IMG/VR virus record: IMGVR_UViG_3300010885_029431
Coordinates: 1-20,106 of that record
DNA: 20,106 bases
Strand: one strand, 5' to 3'
From: a virus
The notes under the pieces are model-generated. The model had not been told where the DNA came from. It did not search any database and worked only from the letters and a program-made list of their open reading frames with translations. Within the stretch, counting starts at the first letter, position 1. Every line of letters starts with the position of its first letter. The position numbers were made by a program, and so were the translations under genes. Positions 12,573 through 19,599 of the stretch are shown here, piece after piece.

Positions 12573-13898
12573 GTGCCTGACTCCCCAGCAAACCCACTAA
12601 ACAAAGCGAAACCTACTTCAACCGACTTTATGGAAGTAGGTTCCTCGGGTCTCCACCAAAGCAACGGACAAGTCAGGGAAGAGTTCTTACGAAACCTACA
12701 AGGTCGCCAGGCATTTGCGAACTACAGGGAGATGGCAGACAACGACCCTGTGGTGGGCGCAATGCTTCAAAGCATAGAGATGCTGATAAGAGGCGTTTCG
12801 TGGAGTGTTGAGCCCGCCGATACTGAGAACGAGGCAGCAGTCCAGGAAGCCGTCTTTATAGGTGAATGTATTACCGATATGAGTGACAGTTGGGTTGACA
12901 CTCTCGCTTCAATAATGTCGTTCCTCGTTTACGGCTTCTCGTTCCACGAAATAGTTTACAAACGGCGACAAGGCTACACTACGGATGGCAGGACACGCTC
13001 AAAATATAAAGACGGAAAGATTGGGTGGAGAAAACTCCCAGTCCGTTCACAGGACACAATCAACAAATGGGACTTCGGTGACGAAGGCTCTATCAACGGC
13101 GCTTACCAACTAGACCCCAACGGCAACGGTCACGGACTCACATACATCCCTATTGAGAAAGCGCTTCTGTTCAGAACTACCAGCAAGTTGAACAACCCGC
13201 AAGGGCGTTCAATCCTCAGAAACGCCTATGTCTCTTGGTATTACAAGCGCCGCATCCAGGAAATAGAAGCAATCGGTATTGAACGAGACCTCGCTGGACT
13301 CCCCGTTGCTCTAGTGCCACCCCAACTGTTATCGGATAACGCTACGGCAAACGAGAAAGCGGCGCTCACGGCGATAAAGCAGATTGTTAGAAACATTAAG
13401 CGTGATGAGCAAGAGGGAGTCGTATTCCCCCTCGCCTATGACCCCGACACAAACCAACCTGCTTACGAGTTGAAACTACTGTCATCGGGCGGAAGCCGCC
13501 AGTTTGACACAGACTCAATCATCGCCCGATATGACCAACGGATTGCGATGACCGTTCTAGCAGACTTCCTGCTTCTCGGCCACGAAAAGATAGGTTCGGC
13601 AGCCCTGTCCGTGTCAAAGATAGAACTGTTCACAAAGTCTCTTGACGCTTACTTGGCAGAAATAGCCGAAGTGTTTAACCAACACGCCATCCCTAGACTG
13701 TTGCGGCTGAACGGCATATCGGAAGAGTTATCGCCATCTCTAAAGTTCTCCACCCCGAAGCCAGTAGATTTGGCGATGCTTGGCGGCTTCATCGGAACGC
13801 TTGCGACTGCTGGCGCACCACTATTCCCCGACACAGAGTTAGAAAACCATTTAAGAGGATTGGCAGGGTTGCCTTCAAGCAAGTCAGAAAAGATTTAG
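12573..13898 (+). CDS. Portal protein (DUF935 / Mu gp29-like)
   Basis: The segment REMADNDPVVGAMLQSIEML followed by IRGVSWSVEPAD is the typical start of the DUF935-type portal fold, and later parts (SFLVYGFSFHEIVYKRR, GRSILRNAYVSWYYKR, ADFLLLGHEKIGSAALS) match the clip/wing and crown organisation of portals about 440-500 residues long. Portals form the dodecameric DNA channel at one capsid vertex. Start: GTG 12573 stands 6 bp after TATTGT with no Shine-Dalgarno, matching the leaderless rule of the window; ATG 12567, two codons earlier, is the alternative. A MuF-type gene follows one base after the stop, the usual neighbour. Confidence 0.88.
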   Translation: MPDSPANPLNKAKPTSTDFMEVGSSGLHQSNGQVREEFLRNLQGRQAFANYREMADNDPVVGAMLQSIEMLIRGVSWSVEPADTENEAAVQEAVFIGECITDMSDSWVDTLASIMSFLVYGFSFHEIVYKRRQGYTTDGRTRSKYKDGKIGWRKLPVRSQDTINKWDFGDEGSINGAYQLDPNGNGHGLTYIPIEKALLFRTTSKLNNPQGRSILRNAYVSWYYKRRIQEIEAIGIERDLAGLPVALVPPQLLSDNATANEKAALTAIKQIVRNIKRDEQEGVVFPLAYDPDTNQPAYELKLLSSGGSRQFDTDSIIARYDQRIAMTVLADFLLLGHEKIGSAALSVSKIELFTKSLDAYLAEIAEVFNQHAIPRLLRLNGISEELSPSLKFSTPKPVDLAMLGGFIGTLATAGAPLFPDTELENHLRGLAGLPSSKSEKI

Positions 13899-13899
13899 T

Positions 13900-16605
13900 G
13901 TGCGTTCCCCAATCGGCATTATCCAACGCACAGGGTGGACACGCCTACCCCTGAGCAAGTCTAGCGTTCGCCCTGGGGGACAACAGGCATACAAACCTAT
14001 TGGCAGCAGCCTCTCCTCTTCCGAGAAACGGTTATCTGACCTGATTCAAGAGGCATACAACAGTATTCCAACCGCAGTCTATTCCGCTGATCTTACTGAG
14101 TCTGCCATTGCGGCACAAAACAAACTGGCGTTATCCACCCTGACCTCATACAGCGAACGGTTCCAAGAGGTACTCCAAGCCCAATATGAGGCTTCCGCAG
14201 AGTTAGGAGTTAAAGAACTAAGAGCCATCCTGAGCCGCAGTTGGGCAAAGTTAAGTAAAGCGAGCGATGCCTTACCTTCTAAAGCGATTCAGTCCTGGGG
14301 CTTCAACGGCAAAGGAGTAGCGGCTGCTGACTGGGCAAAAACCGAAGCAGGCAAACTGATTACCAATATGACGGTCACCCAACAGGAAACATTCCGCCAG
14401 GTCATAAACACTTCGCAGACACTCGGGAGAACCCCCGCAACCTCAGCAAGAGTGCTTGTAGAAACACTCAACTCTGTCGCCCCTTCAACCCCAACAGCCA
14501 TAAGCCTTTCAACGCTACTGGGCGTAAATGCCAACGGGTTGACAGTCCGATATGAGCAGGCGGTTGTCAACAGAGCAACCAGCGTTGCCCAGTCGTTGGC
14601 TGATAAAGGCATAACTGGACAGAAGGCAGTAGATAAGGTCAGAGCAGACACACAAAAGTACGCTGACCAGTTGCGGCGCTCTCGGAGTGTAACCATCGCC
14701 AGGACTGAAACGATGATGGCAAACAACGAAGGGAGACTCGCCACCTTCCAACAGGCAGTCAACGACGGGATGCTTTCAAAAGAACACTCACGGAAGATTT
14801 GGTCAACCAGCCCGATGGATGTCTGCCCTATCTGTGTTCCGCTGAACGGTCAGATGGTCAAGATAGACGAAGAGTTTTCTAATGGTCGCTTAACGCCGCC
14901 TGCTCATCCTCGCTGCCGCTGCTCATTTGACATTGAACCCAATGTGAAACTGTACGAACCGCCAACAGCCGTTGGGTCAGGTACGCCTTCCGACCCGTAC
15001 CGTTTCCAACAGGCAGATAACCTGTTCACTCCCCAGGGCAGCGCCTTATCTCAACAGGGTTTCGGTGCTGATATGAGCGCCCCTACGGCCCCACCTGTGT
15101 TGCCCGAGGCGCTCACAGCGAATCCTAGAACGGGTACTTTTGATAAACCGATTGATTTCAGTCGGGAAACGGCTCAAACGAGTAACGGGCGACTGAGGAT
15201 GAAAGAAGCATTTGAAGAGTTTAAGCCCACCGAAACGCATACAAGAGTTATCCAAGACTTAGATTCCCCTGCTGGCAGGGACATCCCGACCCTCATTAGC
15301 CGAACACAACTGGATGAGGTTGCCGAGGATAAAGCCCGCAAGATACTTGAAGAGGTTGACGACCTCATTGCCAACTCCGAATCGGTCATCCCTGACCAAG
15401 GCTTCCAGGCAGTTATAAGGGGGGCGTTTGACATCACAGATGAGGCAGCCCGAGACCTTATAACCTCAGACGGTGGAGACATCTTTTACAACCCTCAACA
15501 TCTCAGAGTTAATACTTATGGCTTAGAAAGAAAAGGTATTGGTTGGCGTGTTGAAGCATCCTTTGTGGAAGGAACACGCTTTGTCCCAATAAATACTACT
15601 TCGGGCGAGATACTGATGCCCAGGGGAATGAGTTATGTTGTGACATCGGTGGATGAGGCGACACGAATCATTACCGTCAGTTATAACACCCCGCCGCCGT
15701 TCGTCTCACCAACGCCACTCCCTACGAATACGATGGTTCACAGGCTAAGAGACGGGCTCAAGGCTAATGGTTATGCGGCCTGGCAAGACCCCATAATACA
15801 AACACTCAGAGAGGGCGAAGTGATTGTATATGAGGGAATCATTCCTGGATTCGGCTCATTAAATACGATACAGGGTTCCATCATCACTCGCCAGCAAGGC
15901 GTTATCATCATTGAGGAAGTGTTTGAACAGTCAAGGCTTTCCGAGGTTGTAAGACAAGGTAAACTGCTTTCTCAAAACAAAGTGATTGACTTTAATGCGG
16001 ATTGGGCTCAACAGGGAAATATCGGTCAGACCATTAGACAAACTGTGGAGACGCTTAAACAGGTTGCGTCTGTTATTCCCGAATCCAGTCCAACATTCAC
16101 AAGGCAAATAGTATTAAGTCTAAAAGCAAACCCACAAGATGCTAACTGGGCTAAAAAATATAATATGCCTGGGTTTACCTCGGGGGCGACAGGTGGCAGA
16201 TATGCCATATTCTCTTATGGTGGCAGACCAGTTGGAGTTGGAACTTTTGGTCACGAGTTTGGTCACGGGTTAGACCACTCAACCATCTTTGGGTCGTTTC
16301 GGGTTTCCGAGTCGCCCGCCTGGACTGAGGCAGCCAAATCCGATTCTAGGACCACATTTAAGATGGTTCCGCCCTGGGAATACGCAACGGGGAATAAGAG
16401 AGCAATCTTCGGCAGCCGTTTCATAAGTAAATATGCTTTCTCATCGCACTCCGATATAGAAGACTTCGCAGAGTCAGTAGCCTTATACCTTCAAGACCGC
16501 AACTCTGGTTATCTAGTTAGTCACCCCGACACAGGGGTGGTTAAAACCTTTGCCGACTTATTCCCCGAGAGGGCAAAGATACTAAGAGGCATCTTCGGGG
16601 TCTAG
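13900..16605 (+). CDS. MuF head-morphogenesis protein fused to C-terminal zinc metallopeptidase
   Basis: Residues about 265-341 form the MuF domain: IARTETMMANNEG, then SPMDVCPICVPLNGQ (cysteines near 309) and PPAHPRCRC (336-341). MuF proteins bind the portal inside the capsid and can be ejected with DNA. From about 345 the protein has a low-complexity linker, a region around 560-580 (SGEILMPRGMSYVV) that faintly resembles the last strands of ADP-ribosyltransferase exoenzymes, and a C-terminal domain with HEFGHGLDH at 785-793 and a downstream DIEDFAESV (about 852-860). That is the HExxH plus glutamate pattern of zinc peptidases, like the anthrax-lethal-factor-type (ATLF) family. Known MuF proteins with variable C-terminal toxin domains make this a candidate injected effector. 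GTG start, one base after portal. Confidence 0.85.
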   Translation: MRSPIGIIQRTGWTRLPLSKSSVRPGGQQAYKPIGSSLSSSEKRLSDLIQEAYNSIPTAVYSADLTESAIAAQNKLALSTLTSYSERFQEVLQAQYEASAELGVKELRAILSRSWAKLSKASDALPSKAIQSWGFNGKGVAAADWAKTEAGKLITNMTVTQQETFRQVINTSQTLGRTPATSARVLVETLNSVAPSTPTAISLSTLLGVNANGLTVRYEQAVVNRATSVAQSLADKGITGQKAVDKVRADTQKYADQLRRSRSVTIARTETMMANNEGRLATFQQAVNDGMLSKEHSRKIWSTSPMDVCPICVPLNGQMVKIDEEFSNGRLTPPAHPRCRCSFDIEPNVKLYEPPTAVGSGTPSDPYRFQQADNLFTPQGSALSQQGFGADMSAPTAPPVLPEALTANPRTGTFDKPIDFSRETAQTSNGRLRMKEAFEEFKPTETHTRVIQDLDSPAGRDIPTLISRTQLDEVAEDKARKILEEVDDLIANSESVIPDQGFQAVIRGAFDITDEAARDLITSDGGDIFYNPQHLRVNTYGLERKGIGWRVEASFVEGTRFVPINTTSGEILMPRGMSYVVTSVDEATRIITVSYNTPPPFVSPTPLPTNTMVHRLRDGLKANGYAAWQDPIIQTLREGEVIVYEGIIPGFGSLNTIQGSIITRQQGVIIIEEVFEQSRLSEVVRQGKLLSQNKVIDFNADWAQQGNIGQTIRQTVETLKQVASVIPESSPTFTRQIVLSLKANPQDANWAKKYNMPGFTSGATGGRYAIFSYGGRPVGVGTFGHEFGHGLDHSTIFGSFRVSESPAWTEAAKSDSRTTFKMVPPWEYATGNKRAIFGSRFISKYAFSSHSDIEDFAESVALYLQDRNSGYLVSHPDTGVVKTFADLFPERAKILRGIFGV
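15106..15132 (+). repeat. Dispersed imperfect repeat, copy 2 (inside MuF gene)
   Basis: This 27-bp segment matches 25 of 27 positions of the copy at 17270-17296. Here it is coding (EALTANPRT, residues 403-411) and lies in the linker between the conserved MuF domain and the variable C-terminal part of the protein. Confidence 0.7.
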
Positions 16606-16767
16606 TGGAGTCCCTGCTGAACCATCCACACTTCCATAGGTTCTCAACAGTTGCCCGTCTTGTATAAACTCAATCTCAAAGGTTTTAGCCTCTTTAGATG
16701 AAGGCGCAACAACATTGCCATCTTTGTCAAAGAACTTCTGACGGTTTATGAAGGGTTTATCGGGCAT
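16582..16767 (-). CDS. Small antisense gene overlapping the MuF 3' end
   Basis: The 61-residue product (MPDKPFINRQKFFDKDGNVV..., then TFEIEFIQDGQLLRTYG) has a natural-looking hydrophilic, beta-rich composition and an acidic end. TAGTCT lies 6 bp before the ATG (16779-16774), with TTGGTT 16 bp further upstream as a weak -35 box, so a leaderless start is plausible. Its last 24 bp are antisense to the metallopeptidase end. It could be a regulator, a structural protein or an antidote to the MuF effector; nothing in the sequence decides this. Confidence 0.6.
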   Translation of the reverse strand: MPDKPFINRQKFFDKDGNVVAPSSKEAKTFEIEFIQDGQLLRTYGSVDGSAGTPLDPEDAS

Positions 16768-16803
16768 ACAAGCAGACTACCACCCGCAGGTGAAAAACCA
16801 ACT

Positions 16804-16822
16804 GTTATAGTATTCTATAACA
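16804..16822 (+). promoter_or_regulatory. Perfect inverted repeat and -10 box before the 16823 gene
   Basis: GTTATAG (16804-16810) and CTATAAC (16815-16821) form a perfect inverted repeat around TATT, ending two bases before the ATG. TATTCT (16811-16816) is a -10-like hexamer ending 6 bp before the start codon. A repressor bound to this operator-like site would cover the -10 box. No -35 box is visible. Confidence 0.45.
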
Positions 16823-17251
16823 ATGCCTACCGCCCCAAAGATTACTGTGCCTTCATATATTGCTGCTAATGCCACAAGAGGCCTGTCTCATTTGAAACAC
16901 GCTGGCAACGGGTTGCGACCTAAGACTGTTCGTGAGGCGAGACTGATGGCAGCAGGGTCTATTAGTGCTGATAAGGCAATGAGGATGGCAGCCTGGTTCG
17001 CAAGGCACGAAAGCGACTTAAACATTAAGGAAGCCCGAGACTACCTTTCGGGTGCTTCGGAAAGCCCAACCGCTGGACAAGTCGCTTGGCTGCTTTGGGG
17101 TGGAGACCTGGGCGAGAACCGTTTGCGGGCAATGGAGTGGGCTGCCGCAACCCGAGACAGGCAAGACAAAGCAAACGACGATGTTGCCAAAGGACTATCC
17201 AGTTCGGTGACTGAGTTGCCGCAGAGAAGAGCCCATAACGGGTGGGGCTGA
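16823..17251 (+). CDS. Hypothetical phage protein with GQVAWLLWGGD motif
   Basis: The 142-residue product has VPSYIAANATRGLSHLKHAG, then REARLMAAGSISADKAMRMAAWFARHESD and GQVAWLLWGGDLGENRLRAMEWA. I associate this pattern (helical ARxMA.G.IS..K..RM..WFARH..D...GxVAWLLWGGD) with a recurrent module of actinophage head-region proteins, but I cannot name its function. No ribosome site precedes the ATG; TATTCT at 6 bp suggests a leaderless start. It follows the MuF gene and may be a structural or scaffold-related protein. A hairpin and a repeat copy follow its stop. Confidence 0.72.
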   Translation: MPTAPKITVPSYIAANATRGLSHLKHAGNGLRPKTVREARLMAAGSISADKAMRMAAWFARHESDLNIKEARDYLSGASESPTAGQVAWLLWGGDLGENRLRAMEWAAATRDRQDKANDDVAKGLSSSVTELPQRRAHNGWG

Positions 17252-17269
17252 CATACCTATTTTAGAATA

Positions 17270-17296
17270 GAGGCGCTCACAGAGCATCCTAGAACG
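17270..17296 (+). repeat. Dispersed imperfect repeat, copy 3
   Basis: This copy begins GAGGCGCTCACAGAGCATCC and lies 19 bp after the stop of the 16823 gene, in the convergent gap before the minus gene ending at 17355. It matches the in-gene copy at 15106 in 25 of 27 bases and the copy at 10138 in 23 of 27. A small CTATT-TTAG-AATAG hairpin (from about 17258) directly precedes it. Confidence 0.7.
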
Positions 17297-17320
17297 ACCT
17301 ATATTGCCCTTATAGCAACA

Positions 17321-17341
17321 TATCGGGGCTTTCGCCCGATA
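17321..17341. terminator. Hairpin in convergent gap, GAAA loop on minus strand
   Basis: TATCGGG (17321-17327) pairs with CCCGATA (17335-17341). Allowing one bulged G, the stem extends by a G-C pair and leaves a four-base loop that reads GAAA on the minus strand. It lies between two converging genes. No T-run follows on either strand, so it may be a processing or rho-independent-like barrier rather than a strong terminator. Confidence 0.45.
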
Positions 17342-17354
17342 ATGCCGAGACAGG

Positions 17355-17693
17355 TTAGACCGAATACCCTCTGAGGTTCGGGGCAGTCTCATCCACAAAG
17401 CGGAAACGCCTGACCACATTTCGCATCTTGCCATAACTCATTTCCAGGGTCTCCACTTGCCACAGGTGAAACTCCACTTCGGAGACTACAGGTTCCGCCT
17501 TGAGTACCGCTTCCCACTCTGCCGATAACGCCTTGACACACTTGAGCGCCATCCGTTCGCTGCCGTGTGAGTGGTGGCAACCACGAGTTGTCTCTCTTCC
17601 ACCTAGAAACACGGCGGCGTGGTGAATATCGTGTTTGACGATATCGCTGTAACCCACCTTGACCGCTTTTACTGAGTAGTCTGTCAAGTCCAT
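17355..17693 (-). CDS. Hypothetical protein, 112 residues
   Basis: The ATG at 17693 follows AAGGAG with 7-bp spacing and lies just after the upstream stop at 17695; a longer frame to 17735 lacks support. The product (MDLTDYSVKAVKVGYSDIVKHDIHHAAVFLGG...) has several histidines in two clusters (KHDIHHAA, GCHHSHGSE), perhaps a metal site, and a C-terminal strand-rich part. No family recognised. Last gene of the P3 operon. Confidence 0.65.
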   Translation of the reverse strand: MDLTDYSVKAVKVGYSDIVKHDIHHAAVFLGGRETTRGCHHSHGSERMALKCVKALSAEWEAVLKAEPVVSEVEFHLWQVETLEMSYGKMRNVVRRFRFVDETAPNLRGYSV

Positions 17694-17694
17694 C

Positions 17695-17994
17695 TTATTC
17701 TCCTTCGCTCTCTGATGAGGCTTCCACCAGGGCATCTTGGCGGTCTGATTCTCGCTGCTCTTCGGCGGTCAGGCGGCGGGACAGGCTTCGCAGCATTGCC
17801 CGTCTTGCCCATATTTCCTGACGGCGGGCAGCGAGTTCGCAGTTGGCGGTGGCTTCCAGTAGCATCGCATCCACTTCGGCCCCCTTCTCGGGGTCAGAAA
17901 TGCTTTGGCGGATGATTCGGAGTACCTCAACCCCTTCCCGCATTTGGGACAGTAGTTGAGCCTCTCTTTGTCTCTGTGCTGATGTCGTTACCAC
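17695..17994 (-). CDS. Hypothetical coiled-coil protein, 99 residues
   Basis: The start is placed at GTG 17994, overlapping the stop of the upstream leaderless ORF (TAA 17990-17988) and about 10 bp after AAGGGAG; TTG 18001-18003 is in frame but too close to that site. The product (TTSAQRQREAQLLSQMREGVEVLRIIRQS...RRQEIWARRAMLRSLSRRL) is almost wholly helical and charged, with an acidic serine-rich tail (EASSESEGE). Likely a coiled coil; no family recognised. Confidence 0.6.
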   Translation of the reverse strand: MVTTSAQRQREAQLLSQMREGVEVLRIIRQSISDPEKGAEVDAMLLEATANCELAARRQEIWARRAMLRSLSRRLTAEEQRESDRQDALVEASSESEGE

Positions 17995-18122
17995 GAGGCA
18001 CAATCTCCCTTATCCTGGGAGTGGTCTATTTGGCATCCTTGAGTTCCCGCTTCGCAGGGCTCAGATTCCTCTCTGTCTGCTGCTACGATTCGGATGATTT
18101 GGGTGGTCTGTGCTGATGTCAT
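17988..18122 (-). CDS. Leaderless 44-residue ORF
   Basis: The ATG at 18122 is exactly 6 bp after the P3 -10 box. The 44-codon ORF encodes MTSAQTTQIIRIVAADREES followed by an acidic, cysteine-containing end (PCEAGTQGCQ). Its stop overlaps the next gene's GTG, indicating coupling. The N-terminal MTSAQ echoes TTSAQ at the start of the next protein. It is too short for family assignment; the promoter and overlap are the evidence. Confidence 0.55.
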   Translation of the reverse strand: MTSAQTTQIIRIVAADREESEPCEAGTQGCQIDHSQDKGDCASW

Positions 18123-18192
18123 ATAGTAATCATACGGCATATATTCATAAATGTCAAGCCTATATCAAAGATATTTATAAATATATTTCTGA
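18123..18192 (-). promoter_or_regulatory. Promoter P3 with AT-rich palindrome, leaderless geometry
   Basis: On the minus strand TTGACA (18157-18152) and TATGAT (18134-18129) are 17 bp apart, and TACTAT separates the -10 box from the ATG at 18122. The perfect palindrome ATATTTATAAATAT (18184-18171) ends 13 bp upstream of the -35 box, the same distance as in P1. TCAGAAATATAT (18192-18181) matches P2 and P5. It should drive 18122-17355. Confidence 0.85.
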
Positions 18193-18194
18193 GC

Positions 18195-18210
18195 AGGAAC
18201 TATCGTTCCT
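18195..18210 (-). terminator. Hairpin over the stop codon of the Mom-like gene
   Basis: AGGAAC (18195-18200) and GTTCCT (18205-18210) form a 6-bp perfect stem with a 4-base loop; the TAG stop of the upstream gene lies in the loop and stem. The minus strand then enters the AT-rich P3 upstream region. A weak intrinsic terminator separating the two minus operons is likely. Confidence 0.45.
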
Positions 18211-19132
18211 TCGGATATGGATAAACCTTATTCCTCTGCTCAAAGAGACTCTTCAGTTGCCGAGTCTCCGAACGGTTGCCACCAAGGACAAGAGCATACT
18301 TATGTTTAAGACTGACAGGGATACGAACAGATGAAGCCTGCTTATCCTTACTCATAAGCCGCAACGCTGACTCCACCTCACTCGGCACAAACTCCCACAA
18401 CATCTTTTGGTCGTTACTCCACTCACGCTTCCACACAATCCCCAACTCTTTAGCATATTGCTTATAAGCAGACCTCACTCTGAAAAAGCGGTCAGAAACG
18501 ACCTTGCCCGTATAAGGATTTATGTACCTGGCAGCAGCCCCCGAGTTCTGCCCCAAATAGTAGAAGTTACAAGCCTGATAAATGGTTCCTAACTCTTTCG
18601 CCGTTGTGTCAGAGTAGGCGGTGAACAATCTGTATTCGCTATTACGGCTCATCCAATGGCAGCACCACATTAGAAACGATGAAGCGAGGTTCTTGGGACT
18701 CCAGGATATACAAGCGCCACGACTTATAAGCCTTTCCAGTTTCGGAGTCTCTTCACCTAGAAGTTTAGAAAAACTGTTAGGCATATTCATAAGGATTACT
18801 CCAGCGAGATGACCCTTGTAATACGCCCCAAACCAATGGGTTGTAAACTGAGATAAAGTCCCAAGCCATTCGTGCCTCTTTATAAACGCTGCCGCCTCAC
18901 CCTTCCGACTCGGAGTTATAATGACCCGATACTCAAAGTCGCTTACTGTTAAGCGGGCTGTCTCCATAAGGGTGAGTCCGACATCAGAAAGGTCACGGGT
19001 AAGGTTTCTGAGCCTTATCTCATATTGCCAACAATGAGACCCTTCGTAAAGGGCGGTTTGAGCATACGGGTCTGCCGATAAAGACGGTTCCTCTACTTCA
19101 AACAGGGTTGGCTGTTTGCTGATGTCACTCAC
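18200..19132 (-). CDS. Mom-like adenine-modification protein (GNAT fold)
   Basis: The 310-residue product carries the block order of phage Mu Mom and Mom-like acetyltransferase-fold proteins: FIKRHEWLGTLSQFTTHWFGAYYKGHLAGVILMNMP (after residue 80), then LERLISRGACISWSPKNLASSF, and RLFTAYSDTTAKELGTIYQACNFYYLG. The D...G.iYqA.NF.Y.G ending is diagnostic. Mom converts adenine in DNA to a carbamoylmethyl-type N6 derivative that blocks many restriction enzymes. The first 60 residues (DISKQPTLFEVEEP) form an extra polar extension. The GTG at 19132 is 6 bp after the upstream stop; the ribosome site is weak, so coupling is likely. Last gene of the P4 operon. Confidence 0.83.
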   Translation of the reverse strand: MSDISKQPTLFEVEEPSLSADPYAQTALYEGSHCWQYEIRLRNLTRDLSDVGLTLMETARLTVSDFEYRVIITPSRKGEAAAFIKRHEWLGTLSQFTTHWFGAYYKGHLAGVILMNMPNSFSKLLGEETPKLERLISRGACISWSPKNLASSFLMWCCHWMSRNSEYRLFTAYSDTTAKELGTIYQACNFYYLGQNSGAAARYINPYTGKVVSDRFFRVRSAYKQYAKELGIVWKREWSNDQKMLWEFVPSEVESALRLMSKDKQASSVRIPVSLKHKYALVLGGNRSETRQLKSLFEQRNKVYPYPKER

Positions 19133-19138
19133 GGATGG

Positions 19139-19366
19139 TTAACGCCCCTGGTTATGGGCTGACATTGTGTGATGGCAGACAATCGCCTTATCTAAGGCAT
19201 CGTTGAGGCTTCGGATTCGCTGCCGCTGCTCAGAGTACGGGCAAGCATAGGTAAACATTTCTATGATTTGACCATCGGTAAAATACTCTTCTATTGGGGA
19301 ACCTGAGCCGATACCGATAAGGGGATGGCTACGAACCGCACTTATAAACTCTTCATCATCAAACAT
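19139..19366 (-). CDS. Hypothetical acidic protein, 75 residues
   Basis: The ATG at 19366 has GGAG with 6-bp spacing and is 2 bp after the previous stop. The product (MFDDEEFISAVRSHPLIGIGSGSPIEEYFTDGQII...) has an acidic N-terminal helix and a helical C-terminal half (RIRSLNDALDKAIVCHH). No family recognised. It directly precedes the Mom-like gene in the P4 operon and may be a partner. Confidence 0.65.
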   Translation of the reverse strand: MFDDEEFISAVRSHPLIGIGSGSPIEEYFTDGQIIEMFTYACPYSEQRQRIRSLNDALDKAIVCHHTMSAHNQGR

Positions 19367-19368
19367 TA

Positions 19369-19599
19369 CTACTCCATTTCTCTCTTGACCTTGCGAGCCA
19401 TCTTTAACACTCTGAGCATCACAGGGTCGTCAAACTTATCGGGGAGACACAACCCGTTGGGCAGGGCGTTCTCCAGTCTGTCGGCAAAGTCTTCACGCTT
19501 CAGAGGCTCATCCACAAACCACGATTCCACAACCTCAGCGATGAGTTCCTCAATCTCTTGGGTGATGTCCTCAAAGGTCATTGTGCGATATTCGCTCAC
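19369..19599 (-). CDS. Hypothetical acidic helical protein, 76 residues
   Basis: GTG at 19599 follows GGAG with 6-bp spacing and overlaps the preceding stop (GTGA); TTG at 19611 would be longer but lacks a site. The product (MSEYRTMTFEDITQEIEELIAEVVESWF...) is rich in glutamate and helical, with a basic end (MARKVKREME). No family recognised. Confidence 0.62.
   Translation of the reverse strand: MSEYRTMTFEDITQEIEELIAEVVESWFVDEPLKREDFADRLENALPNGLCLPDKFDDPVMLRVLKMARKVKREME

Noticed and set aside
14289-14762. 157-codon minus-strand ORF inside the MuF gene
   Set aside because: It lies wholly opposite a clear MuF coding region, has no ribosome site or promoter, and its product is a low-complexity hydrophobic shadow.
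15174-15482. 102-codon minus-strand ORF in the MuF gene
   Set aside because: Serine-rich antisense shadow of an acidic coding region; no start signals.
17252-17354. Possible tRNA or structured RNA in the convergent gap
   Set aside because: Hairpins are present, but no cloverleaf, anticodon arm or CCA/T-loop sequence could be laid out. No tRNA was found elsewhere by eye either.
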